Shown here piece by piece: positions 38,501-46,068 of a DNA stretch of 64,000 bases; the first letter of the stretch is position 1; each line of letters opens with the position of its first letter. This stretch comes from Phycicoccus sp. CSK15P-2 (GTDB lineage: Bacteria; Actinomycetota; Actinomycetes; Actinomycetales; Dermatophilaceae). The notes under the pieces were generated by a model, which was given only the letters and a program-made list of their open reading frames with translations, was not told the origin of the DNA and made no database searches. The stretch spans positions 1 through 64,000 of the forward strand of contig NZ_JAFDVE010000002.1 in NCBI RefSeq assembly GCF_016888005.1, written 5' to 3'. The translations under genes were made by a program, and so were the position numbers.

Positions 38501-41500
38501 CTGGTCCGCGATGAGCAAGGCGGGGTACGACACCGTCGGGCGGCAGGTGTCCGCGGTCGACGCCATGGACCGCGAGACGACGACGAGCTACGCGCAGACA
38601 CCGGCCGGTCACGGCCTCGTCACGAAGGTGACGACGACGAACGCGGCCGGGCAGTCCTCGACGAGCACGGTGGATGCTCGTGGCTCAGAGACCTCGGCGG
38701 TGGACGTGTCCGGCGCGCGGACCGACGTCACCTACGACCCGCTGGGCCGGATGACCGCTGTCTGGTTGCCCGGTCGGGACAAGGCGACCGAGACGCCGAA
38801 CACCGAGTACCGGTACACCATCAAGCAGACGGCGCCCTCCGTCATCGAGACGAGGACCCTCAACAACGCGGGGAGCTACTGGTCGAGCTTCGACATCCTC
38901 GACGGCCTCGGCCGGACGATCCAGACCCAGAAGCCCGGCGCCAGCAGCGGGCGAGTGCTGACCGACACGCACTACAACAGCCGGGGCCTGCCGTGGAAGG
39001 TCAACGCGTCCTACGCCGCCGCGGGAGGGGCATCCGGCACGCTGTTCGAGCCCTTGGACGGCAACATCCCCGCCCAGACCCGCACGACGTACGACGGGAT
39101 GGGGCGGCCGACGGTGGCTGCGGTGCACAACCGGGGCACCGAGAAGTACCGCACGGTCACGAGCTACGCAGGAGAGGTCACGAGGGTCGACCCGCCGGAC
39201 GGTGCGCCCGCCACGGCCAGCGTGACCGACGCCCAGGGGCGGCTGACCCGCCTCGTGACCTACCCGGGTGGGAGCCCGAGCGGGGAGTCGACCGAGACCA
39301 CCTACACCTACGACGTGCAGGGCAACCTCACGAAGGTCGTGGACGACGCGGGGGCGACCTGGTCGTACGCCTACGACCTGATGGGCAACCGCGTCCGGTC
39401 GTCCGACCCGGACGCCGGCCAGACAGACTCCACCTACGATCTGGTGGGCAACCTGACGACGGCGAAGGACGCGCGGGGAGAGGTGCTGTGGTCGGGCTAC
39501 GACACCCTCGACCGGCTCGTCGAGACGCGTGACGACTCCGCGTCGGGGGCCCTGCGCACCTCGTACACCTACGACACGGTCACCGCGGGGCTGCTCACCT
39601 CCTCATCGCGGTGGCAGGAAGGCGCGGAGTACAAGACCGAGGTACGCAGCTACGACGTGGCGGGTCGGCCGAAGAGCATCCGCCACACGATCCCCACGGC
39701 GGAAGGAGCGCTGGCCGGCACCTACGACTTCGCCACCTCGTACACGCTGAACGGGGACGTCGCGCGCCAGGCGTACAACTCCAAGGGCGGGCTGCCGTTC
39801 GAGTACGTCGACTTCGGGTACGACGGTCTGGACTACCCGGTCAGTGCACGGAGCAACACGGGTGCGGTGTACCAGCCGGAAGCTGCGTACACGGCCTTCG
39901 GCGAGCTGGCACGAGGCGTTCTCGGACCTCCTGCGGCCAAGGTCTACGCCTCCTTCACGTACGACGAGACGACGCGGCGGCTCACCCGCTACCGGTACGA
40001 GAAGAACGTCGCCCCGAACGTCATCGACACCCGGGACTACGGCTACGACGCCGCGGGCAACGTCACCTCGTCGGTGTCCGCCAGGTCCGGGGTGACCGAG
40101 CGCGAGTGCTTCGACTACGACGGGCACCGCCGCCTGACCGAGGTCTGGACGACCGCGCAGAGCACCTGCAGCACGCCGTCCGTCGGGTCCGGTGGGACGG
40201 TTGGAGGCCCCCAGGCCTACTGGCGGACCTACGGCTACGACGACCGCGGCAACCGCAGGACGGAGGTGCGGCACGACTCGGCCGGGACCGCGAGCAACGA
40301 CATCGGACGGACCTACGGTTACCCCGCAAGCGCCACTGCCCAGCCGCACACCCTGCAGAGGGTGGAGCAGAGCGGGCCGGGTGCGCGGACCGACACGTAC
40401 GCCTACGACGAGGCAGGGCACCAGACCAACCGGGTCACGGCCTCCGGCTCGTACACGCAGACGTGGGACGCCGAGGGCCGGCTCGCGAGCTCTGCGAAGT
40501 CGGGAGGGGCTACCGAGACCTACCTCTACGACGCATCCGGGTCGCGGATCCTCAAGCGCTCGGGGTCGACGGCACACCTCTACCTCGGGGGGACCGAGTA
40601 CGTCGCCACGGGTGACACGGTCACGGCGACGCGGGCCATCCCGGTCGCCGGTGGCACGGTCTTCCGCAGCTCGGGTGACGAGCTCCGCTACGTGCTCGCG
40701 GACCATCAGGGAACGGGGCAGTGGATCGTCGACGGCGACGCCACCACCGCGACGCGGCGCACCCTGACGCCTTTCGGTGAGGAGCGCGGGGCCTCGGTCG
40801 AGTTCCCGCAGGACTCGGGCTTCGTCGGGGGCACGGTCGACGCAACCGGGCTGACCCACATCGGGGCGCGCGAGTACGACCCTGGCACGGGACGGTTCGT
40901 CTCGGTGGACCCAGTGCTCGATGTCACCGACCCACAGCAGATGAACGGGTATGCGTACTCGCACAACAACCCGGTCACCTTCTCCGACCCGACGGGTCTC
41001 CTGGACGACGCGGGCAACGGGGGTGCGGGAGGCCATACGGTCTGGGTCGACGGGAAGCCCTATGCGGTCAGTGGGCAGAAATGGAGCGACGAGGACGCTG
41101 TCAAGGGGGACGGCTCCGGGCCGGGCGGTAAGAAGTTGAAGACCAAGGGCACTTCTGCGGGGAAGGCGTCCGGGGCCGGACCGTCCGAGCGGGACATCCA
41201 AAAGGCCAAGGAGGTCAAGCGGCGCTCCATCCTGGATGTCATCAAGCAGGAGGGTGCCGAGATCCTGCTCGAGGTCCTCGGTGTCAACGACATGCTCAAC
41301 TGCTTCACCAAGGGCGATCTCGGGGCCTGCGCGATGATGGTCGTCGGTGCCCTGCCCTGGGGGAAGATCCTCAAGGCCAAGAAGATCGGCGAGGCCGTGT
41401 GGCGGGCCGGGAAGGCCTTCCTGCGGCACCTGGATGACGTGAAGTGGGCCGACGAGGTCTTGGCGTGTTCGATCAACAGCTTCACCCCGGAGACGGGTGT

Positions 41501-42260
41501 GCTGATGGCGGACGGGTCGAGCAGGCCGATCGGCGATCTGCGGCCGGGGGATGAGGTGTGGGCTGCGGATCCGGAGACGGGTGAAGCGGGTCCGCGTGCG
41601 GTGGAGGCGGTCATCGAGGGTTTCGGTGACAAGGACATGGTCGACATCACGGTGCACGTGGCTGGTGAAGGTGTCGGTGGGGCTGTTGGGTCGGACACGG
41701 TGTCGGCGACGCGGAACCATCCGATCTGGTCGGTGGAGCGGGGTGCGTGGGTGCCGGCGGGGAAGGTGGTTGTCGGGGATCTGTTGCGGACCGCGGCGGG
41801 CACGTTCGTGCAGGTGGATGCGGTGCGTGCGTACACGGTGCACGGCGTGGGGGTGCGTAACCTCACGGTTGCTGAGCTGCACACGTTCTTCGTCGTGGTG
41901 GGTGGCGCATCGGTCCTCACCCACAACTGCGGCGAAGCTAGTAAGGGCGCCGAAGCAATCGGTGACATGGTCACGATGCGGCACTACACTTCCACGTCAG
42001 CGGCTCGCGCCATCATCGAGGATGGGATGCTGAGAGCCCGAGACCAAGGAAAAGTCTTCATGACTAGGGCGAAGGGACGGCCCTTGTCGCCAGCAGATGC
42101 TGAGAAGACGTTGGGTATCTCGAAGGGTCGCGGCAACGCCGTCATCGAGTTCCAAGTGCCTCGTTCCAGGGTCTACGAGCGCCTTAACCCTACGATGGGC
42201 ATTAAAGAATGGGTCGCAGACGGCGATCTCCCGCTGGATAATGTGAAACGAGTCCGATGA
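35577..42260 (+). CDS. Secreted RHS polymorphic toxin with HINT and ART-like toxin domains
   Basis: A 2227-residue protein. Residues 1-43 are a Sec signal (RRAALAPAVGAVAIMALIASG, ending DARA). An SpvB/RHS-like N-terminal part follows (SWSLPIETPSSPGG near 260), then many YD repeats from about 1200 (YTYDVQGNLTKVVDDAG, YDLMGNRVRSSD), and the RHS core end REYDPGTGRFVSVDPVL near 1763. A HINT domain runs from Cys1964 (CSINSFTPETGVLMADGS) to LTHN-Cys2118 and should release the C-terminus by self-cleavage. The last 110 residues contain MRHYTSTSAARAIIEDG and a closing KEWVADGDLP, resembling HYD1-type ADP-ribosyltransferase toxins. This toxin call is an inference from short motifs. Confidence 0.88.
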   Translation: MDTSRPSRAVRGAGRRAALAPAVGAVAIMALIASGVSVPDARAESSWSPTPVADEYRVPGKDVAERTLPVSTPRGTTPGKPRWPSGKGRARAAAVSSERGTPVKSTPVRIAAEDAPATGEDWGVEVLDRSVSDAAGVPGVLISVEPPEDARDSTVDVTLDYEDLRRAVGADWASRLRLVELDPCRIETPKSKDCNDFQPLESSNDREAATVSAAIEVDGPTLVAAVAGDSGSTGTYAASSLAPSGSWSAGGNSGGFSWSLPIETPSSPGGVTPQVGLGYSSASVDGRQPSTNNQASWVGEGWDFAPGSVERQYQSCSEDLSGSNTTTKTADLCWYGENAVLSLNGASHVLVKTASGWRLKDHDGSKVELLTGAPNGDNNGEYWRLTSPDGTQYYFGRHRLKNWTSGKSQTNSTWTVPVAGNQAGEPCHGSSFASSFCNQAWRWNLDHVVDAHGNTMTYYYVKEYNYYGKNLSPSPVRYVRGGYLARIEYGQRDGSEYSQPAPARVVFGTSERCVTTSTFTCSTANFTVANASHWPDTPVDLNCTSSEQCTGRYSPTFWTRKRLATVRTQHLAADGSTYSNVDLWALSHSFPWPTDGTTPALFLNSVKRTGYTGGTSSMPAITFDAVELPNRVDSTSDGMPPMRKLRVNTIFGETGSVIGVDYDGAECSPTNLPASDSSNTMRCYPVWWTPENATEPIKEYFHKYTVREVREQDRTGSQPAKVTSYAYLGGVGWAYGDSPFVKPERRTWNEYRGYGTVRTTYGRSPDVVGMEESTYFRGMHGDKLPSGTRSATVKDSDGASVTDHPEFQGKVREVKVYDKAGGSMLSSTLSRPWRGASQGSQSRPNGAAALTSRPVGVDLMESKTKLANGSWRRTKVGHTLDGNGKIVRVDDLGDTGVTGDEMCTRHEFSTAGAIQTLPRRTTVYRKPCSATPALPADLVSDTKFQYDGQAYDKAPTHGDLTQTSQVTSFSGSTPVWSAMSKAGYDTVGRQVSAVDAMDRETTTSYAQTPAGHGLVTKVTTTNAAGQSSTSTVDARGSETSAVDVSGARTDVTYDPLGRMTAVWLPGRDKATETPNTEYRYTIKQTAPSVIETRTLNNAGSYWSSFDILDGLGRTIQTQKPGASSGRVLTDTHYNSRGLPWKVNASYAAAGGASGTLFEPLDGNIPAQTRTTYDGMGRPTVAAVHNRGTEKYRTVTSYAGEVTRVDPPDGAPATASVTDAQGRLTRLVTYPGGSPSGESTETTYTYDVQGNLTKVVDDAGATWSYAYDLMGNRVRSSDPDAGQTDSTYDLVGNLTTAKDARGEVLWSGYDTLDRLVETRDDSASGALRTSYTYDTVTAGLLTSSSRWQEGAEYKTEVRSYDVAGRPKSIRHTIPTAEGALAGTYDFATSYTLNGDVARQAYNSKGGLPFEYVDFGYDGLDYPVSARSNTGAVYQPEAAYTAFGELARGVLGPPAAKVYASFTYDETTRRLTRYRYEKNVAPNVIDTRDYGYDAAGNVTSSVSARSGVTERECFDYDGHRRLTEVWTTAQSTCSTPSVGSGGTVGGPQAYWRTYGYDDRGNRRTEVRHDSAGTASNDIGRTYGYPASATAQPHTLQRVEQSGPGARTDTYAYDEAGHQTNRVTASGSYTQTWDAEGRLASSAKSGGATETYLYDASGSRILKRSGSTAHLYLGGTEYVATGDTVTATRAIPVAGGTVFRSSGDELRYVLADHQGTGQWIVDGDATTATRRTLTPFGEERGASVEFPQDSGFVGGTVDATGLTHIGAREYDPGTGRFVSVDPVLDVTDPQQMNGYAYSHNNPVTFSDPTGLLDDAGNGGAGGHTVWVDGKPYAVSGQKWSDEDAVKGDGSGPGGKKLKTKGTSAGKASGAGPSERDIQKAKEVKRRSILDVIKQEGAEILLEVLGVNDMLNCFTKGDLGACAMMVVGALPWGKILKAKKIGEAVWRAGKAFLRHLDDVKWADEVLACSINSFTPETGVLMADGSSRPIGDLRPGDEVWAADPETGEAGPRAVEAVIEGFGDKDMVDITVHVAGEGVGGAVGSDTVSATRNHPIWSVERGAWVPAGKVVVGDLLRTAAGTFVQVDAVRAYTVHGVGVRNLTVAELHTFFVVVGGASVLTHNCGEASKGAEAIGDMVTMRHYTSTSAARAIIEDGMLRARDQGKVFMTRAKGRPLSPADAEKTLGISKGRGNAVIEFQVPRSRVYERLNPTMGIKEWVADGDLPLDNVKRVR

Positions 42261-42568
42261 GCATGCCCGAGAGTGTCGCTTTTACGCTGGCTGAAGCGCG
42301 TGAACTTGCCCGGGTCCTCGAGGCAGTGGTGGTCTCAACTCATCAGATCTTCACCTGGGAGCTCGATCACCACTCGGTGGAGGGCCCCCGTGAATCGGTG
42401 GAGGACCCTCTCAGGGACTATTTCTCGGCGGAGGGTGGGGATGCCTGGCGGCGTCTGTCGCAGGCCAGGTACATCGTGTCGGTCGCTCTCGACCGGAATC
42501 TCGGAGAGGACGCGGCGCATTCGCTGTACGAGGGTGTGAGCTACTGGGCGGACGAAAGGCCGAGTTGA
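42257..42568 (+). CDS. Putative immunity protein for the RHS toxin
   Basis: A 103-residue, acidic, soluble protein that I cannot assign to a family. Its ATG overlaps the RHS stop (ATGA), it follows the toxin domain directly, and it shares the lower G+C of that domain; these are the usual marks of an immunity gene that neutralises its own toxin in the cytoplasm. It is mostly helical by inspection (TLAEARELARVLEAVVVS; WRRLSQARYIVSVALDR). A second in-frame ATG at 42263 would remove two residues. A hairpin follows at 42614. Confidence 0.75.
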   Translation: MSMPESVAFTLAEARELARVLEAVVVSTHQIFTWELDHHSVEGPRESVEDPLRDYFSAEGGDAWRRLSQARYIVSVALDRNLGEDAAHSLYEGVSYWADERPS

Positions 42569-42613
42569 CCGCTTAGGGCGTGCAGCGGCTAATGGCGCTG
42601 TAGCCCACTCCAG

Positions 42614-42657
42614 GGAATGCTGCACGGATAGGTGGCAACCGATCGGTGCAGCATCCC
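42614..42657 (+). terminator. Probable terminator of the RHS-immunity operon
   Basis: ATGCTGCAC at 42617-42625 pairs with GTGCAGCAT at 42646-42654, with two further G-C pairs beyond one mismatch. The loop is 20 bases and no T-tract follows, so the call is moderate. Confidence 0.4.
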
Positions 42658-42750
42658 AGGTGTGAACAAGCAGGCATCGCAGGGTGGGCGCGCATCGTTC
42701 GGTGTCGTGGCAGGCTGTGGCCCTCATCCCCGGCGGCGAGGACGTACCCC

Positions 42751-43677
42751 ATGCAGAGCACCACGACGACGGTCACGGTGGCCGACGGCACCGAGATCTT
42801 CACCCACCGCTGGCTGCCCGACGGCGAGGCGAAGGCCGTCCTCGTCGTCGCCCACGGGATGGCCGAGCACTCCGCCCGGTACGCCCGGCTCGCCGAGACG
42901 CTGACCGCAGCGGGCTACGCGGTGTACGCCCACGACCACCGCGGGCACGGCCGCACGGCGTCCGCGGCCGACCACGGCTACCTCGCCGACCACGACGGAT
43001 GGGCCACCATCACCGCCGACCTGCGAACCGTCGTCGCCCACGCGTCGTCCGAGCACACCGGGCTGCCGGTCTTCCTCCTCGGCCACTCGATGGGCTCGAT
43101 CCTCGCCCGCACACTCGTCATCGGCGGCTCGTCCGAGCTGGCCGGCCTCGTCCTCACCGGCCCGACGAGCCACACGGAGGCGCTCACGCGCGCCGGCGCC
43201 GGCATCGCCGCCACCGAGGCGCGCCTGCGCGGTGGCCGGCACACGAGCGCCCTCATGGACAAGCTCTCGTTCGGGCAGTACAACGCCGCGTTCAAGCCCA
43301 ACCGCACCGACTTCGACTGGCTCTCCCGCGACGACGCCGAGGTCGACGCCTACGTCGCCGACCCGCTGTGCGGGAACACCTTCACGTCCGGGTTCTTCAG
43401 CGACCTGATGGGCGGACTGCTCCTCGTCAACGACCGCCACAAGGTCGCCGGTGTCCGGCGGGACCTGCCCGTGCTCGTCCTCGCGGGCGACCAGGACCCG
43501 GTCGGCGCCGGCGGCAAAGGACCGCGGCAGGTCACCGAGCAGTACCGGGAGGCGGGGCTCACCGACGTCACCCTGACGCTGTACCCCGGGGCCCGGCACG
43601 AGATCTTCAACGAGACGATCCGCGACGAGGTGACCGCCGACCTCGTCCGCTGGCTCGACGCGCACCTGCCGGGCTGA
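42751..43677 (+). CDS. Alpha/beta hydrolase, monoacylglycerol lipase-like
   Basis: A 308-residue hydrolase of the serine aminopeptidase S33/monoglyceride lipase group. The nucleophile elbow is GHSMGS near residue 115, preceded by the typical VVAHGMAEHSARYARLAETL and YAHDHRGHGRT segments. The catalytic Asp is in GDQDPVG and the His in ARHEIFNE near the end. It would release fatty acid from monoacylglycerol or a similar ester in the cytoplasm. GAGGA lies nine bases before the ATG. Tandem repeats and a hairpin follow the stop. Confidence 0.88.
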   Translation: MQSTTTTVTVADGTEIFTHRWLPDGEAKAVLVVAHGMAEHSARYARLAETLTAAGYAVYAHDHRGHGRTASAADHGYLADHDGWATITADLRTVVAHASSEHTGLPVFLLGHSMGSILARTLVIGGSSELAGLVLTGPTSHTEALTRAGAGIAATEARLRGGRHTSALMDKLSFGQYNAAFKPNRTDFDWLSRDDAEVDAYVADPLCGNTFTSGFFSDLMGGLLLVNDRHKVAGVRRDLPVLVLAGDQDPVGAGGKGPRQVTEQYREAGLTDVTLTLYPGARHEIFNETIRDEVTADLVRWLDAHLPG

Positions 43678-43701
43678 GCGGCAGCCTCGGGCGACGCGTC
43701 C

Positions 43702-43815
43702 GGCGTCGACGACGACCGGGAGCCGGGTGGTGGAGCGTGAGGCGTCGACGACGACCGTGAGCCGGGTGGTGGAGCGTGAGGCGTCGACGACGACCGTGAG
43801 ACCGGTGGTGAAGCC
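43702..43815. repeat. 39-bp tandem repeat, about three copies
   Basis: Copies at 43702-43740 and 43741-43779 differ at one base; a third, starting at 43780, is exact for 21 bases and then diverges. The unit begins GGCGTCGACGACGACCG and ends GGTGGTGGAGCGTGA. The period equals 13 codons. The array lies in the intergenic region between the hydrolase and murT. Confidence 0.88.
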
Positions 43816-43855
43816 CGGGTTCCATGTGTCATCACCGGTGGGGTCCGGGCTTCAC
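43808..43855 (+). terminator. Hairpin after the 39-bp repeats
   Basis: GTGAAGCCCGG at 43808-43818 pairs exactly with CCGGGCTTCAC at 43845-43855, with a 26-base loop that contains a further CACCGGTG palindrome. It probably ends transcription of the hydrolase gene before murT. Confidence 0.45.
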
Positions 43856-43947
43856 GGGTCGGTTCACCAGTGGGAGGACACGAGCGTCACGGTGGAGCGC
43901 CGGAGGGTGATGCCGCGACCCCGGCGCCCTCTGGCTAGGGTTGCCCC

Positions 43948-45246
43948 GTGCTGAGAACGGCGACCGCGGTCGTGGCGGGCAAGACGGCCCGGATGCTCGC
44001 GCGCCGGCGCGGAGGAGGGTCGGCCTTCCCCGGCCTCGTCGCCGAGCGCATCCAGCCCCGCATCCTGCGCACCGCACTGGCCGGCATCGACGGCGGCATC
44101 GTCGTCGTCAGCGGGACCAACGGCAAGACGACCACGACCAAGATGCTCGTCGCCGTGCTGCGCGCCCACGGGCGCACCGTGTTCTCCAACCCGACGGGCT
44201 CCAACTTCACCCGCGGCGTGCTCTCCGAGATGCTCCCGCAGCTGCCGGTCAGCGGCCGCCTCGACGCCGACATGGTCGTCGTCGAGCTCGACGAGGCGCA
44301 CGCCATGCGGTTCATCGACGAGGTCCCGCCCACCCACTCGCTCCTGCTCAACGTCGCGCGCGACCAGCTCGACCGCTTCGCCGAGATCGACCACACCGCC
44401 GAACTCCTCGCCCGCCTCGGCGCCGCCTCCACCGAGGGTGTCGTCGCCAACGCGGACGACCCGTTCACCTCGCGCGCGGCCGCCCCGCTCGGCGTCCCGG
44501 TGCGCTGGTTCGGGCTGGACGCCTCCATCGCCGACCGTCTGCCCGAGCTCACCGAGCACGACGCCCGGTTCGACGACGCCGCGGCGGCGCACGACTTCGG
44601 CGCCGGCGACGCGCGCCTGCGCCCCCGCGACGAGCGGGCCTTCGACATCGTCTTCGACGACCTCGAGGTCGGCCCGGTCACCCTCCAGCAGCGCGGGCTC
44701 GCCGCGATGATCAACGCGACGGCCGCCACGACCACTGCCCGGATGCTCCTCGCGGGTGCCTTCGACGCCGCCACCACGGCCGAGGCACTGGCCGCCGTCC
44801 GGCCACCGTTCGGCCGGGGCGAGGTCGTCATGGTCGACGGCCAGCCGCTCGAGCTCGTCCTCGTGAAGAACCCGGCCGGCTTCGGCGTCGCGCTCAACAC
44901 CTACGGCAGCACCCCGGTCGCGACGATGGTCGCGATCAACGACAACGACGCCGACGGCCGCGACGTCTCGTGGCTCTACGACGTCTCGTTCGCCTCGCTG
45001 CGCGACCGCGGCGTGGCCCTGACCAGCGGCGTGCGCGCCTACGACATGGCGCTGCGGCTGCACTACGACGACGTCGCCACCGACCGCGTCGTCCCCGACC
45101 TCGACGACGCCCTCGAGGCGTTCGTCGCGGCCCACCCCGACGAGCCGAAGCGCATCTTCTGCACCTACACGGCGATGATGGCGCTGCGCCGCACCCTCGC
45201 TGCGCAGCACGGGCTGGCCCACTTCGGCGAGGAGGCCCCGGCATGA
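43948..45246 (+). CDS. murT: Lipid II isoglutaminyl synthase, Mur ligase subunit
   Basis: A 432-residue Mur-ligase-like subunit that, with GatD, amidates the D-Glu of lipid II to D-isoglutamine. The ATP P-loop VSGTNGKTTTTKML is near residue 55, followed by VVELDEAH, LLNVARDQLDRFAEI and the C-terminal DUF1727 segment VLVKNPAGFGVALNT. MurT of Staphylococcus aureus carries a Cys4 zinc ribbon in the middle; here the whole protein has one Cys, so that ribbon is missing. TAGGGT at 43936-43941 lies six bases before the GTG. It overlaps gatD by ATGA. Confidence 0.92.
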   Translation: MLRTATAVVAGKTARMLARRRGGGSAFPGLVAERIQPRILRTALAGIDGGIVVVSGTNGKTTTTKMLVAVLRAHGRTVFSNPTGSNFTRGVLSEMLPQLPVSGRLDADMVVVELDEAHAMRFIDEVPPTHSLLLNVARDQLDRFAEIDHTAELLARLGAASTEGVVANADDPFTSRAAAPLGVPVRWFGLDASIADRLPELTEHDARFDDAAAAHDFGAGDARLRPRDERAFDIVFDDLEVGPVTLQQRGLAAMINATAATTTARMLLAGAFDAATTAEALAAVRPPFGRGEVVMVDGQPLELVLVKNPAGFGVALNTYGSTPVATMVAINDNDADGRDVSWLYDVSFASLRDRGVALTSGVRAYDMALRLHYDDVATDRVVPDLDDALEAFVAAHPDEPKRIFCTYTAMMALRRTLAAQHGLAHFGEEAPA

Positions 45247-46010
45247 CCACCGAGACCCTCGAACCCGCCGGCGCGAGCAAGGGGACGATCACCGTCGTCC
45301 ACCTCTACCCGCGCGAGATGAGCATCTACGGCGACCGCGGCAACACGCATGCGCTCGCCGGTCGCATCCGCAGGCACGGCTACACCGCGGAGGTCGTCCT
45401 GCACGATCCCGGCAGCACGTTCCGCTCCGACGGGCACCTCTTCATGGGCGGTGGCGGCCAGGACTCCGGACAGGCCCGGGTCGAGGCCGACCTCGAGGCC
45501 GTGGGGCCCGCGCTCAAGGCCATGGCCGCCGACGGCGTCCCGATGCTCGTCATCTGTGGCATGTACCAGCTCTTCGGCAACAGCTTCCACACCGTGACCG
45601 GCCAGGTGCTGCCCGGGCTCGGCATCCTCGACGTCACGACGAAGGGCAACGACAAGCGGATGATCGGGCCGGTGTGCCTCGAGACCGAGTACGGCAAGGT
45701 CGTCGGCTACGAGAACCACTCCGGCTCCACCGTGCTGGGCTCCGGGCAGGAGGCGTTCGGCTCGGTCCTGTCCGGCCACGGCAACAACGGCGAGGACCGC
45801 ACCGAGGGCGCCCGGACGAACCACGTCATCGGGTCGTACCTGCACGGGCCGCTGCTGCCCGCGAACCCGATGGTGTCCGACGCGCTCATCGCGGTCGCCG
45901 CCGAGCGTGCCACCGGCCGCCCGTTCGAGCCCGAGGACCTCGACGACCCGCTCGCGGACGAGGCCCGCACCCGTCAGGTGCGCCGCCTCCTCTCCCGCGA
46001 ACGTGTGTGA
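45243..46010 (+). CDS. gatD: Lipid II isoglutaminyl synthase, glutaminase subunit
   Basis: A 255-residue class I amidotransferase-like subunit that hydrolyses glutamine and feeds ammonia to MurT. The nucleophile is in LVICGMYQLFG near residue 105 and the catalytic His in GSYLHGPLLPANP near 205. The N-terminal VVHLYPREMSIYGDRGN is typical of GatD/CobB-CobQ-like proteins. It starts inside the murT stop, as expected of a two-subunit enzyme. The stop codon lies within a perfect inverted repeat that forms the operon terminator. Confidence 0.93.
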   Translation: MTTETLEPAGASKGTITVVHLYPREMSIYGDRGNTHALAGRIRRHGYTAEVVLHDPGSTFRSDGHLFMGGGGQDSGQARVEADLEAVGPALKAMAADGVPMLVICGMYQLFGNSFHTVTGQVLPGLGILDVTTKGNDKRMIGPVCLETEYGKVVGYENHSGSTVLGSGQEAFGSVLSGHGNNGEDRTEGARTNHVIGSYLHGPLLPANPMVSDALIAVAAERATGRPFEPEDLDDPLADEARTRQVRRLLSRERV

Positions 46011-46050
46011 ACACGCCGCAACGGCTGGCGCGTGTTCACACACGTTCGCG
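45996..46050. terminator. 21-bp perfect terminator hairpin overlapping the gatD stop
   Basis: The arms at 45996-46016 and 46030-46050 are exact reverse complements with a 13-base loop. The left arm encodes the last residues and stop of GatD. The gene on the other side is convergent and ends at 46069, so this hairpin can act in both directions. Confidence 0.8.
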
Positions 46051-46068
46051 AGGAGGTGCCGCGGGAGG

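Noticed and set aside
41466-41930. True intein within the RHS protein
   Set aside because: The HINT region has the N-terminal Cys and C-terminal His-Asn-Cys, but no homing endonuclease and its position directly before a toxin fits a pretoxin HINT cleavage domain better than splicing.
39603-41984. Minus-strand frame of about 790 codons opposite the RHS gene
   Set aside because: Arg/Val/Gly/Asp-rich translation without motifs, fully covered by the RHS reading frame.
43702-43815. CRISPR array or IS end
   Set aside because: Units are contiguous without unique spacers, and no transposase lies nearby.
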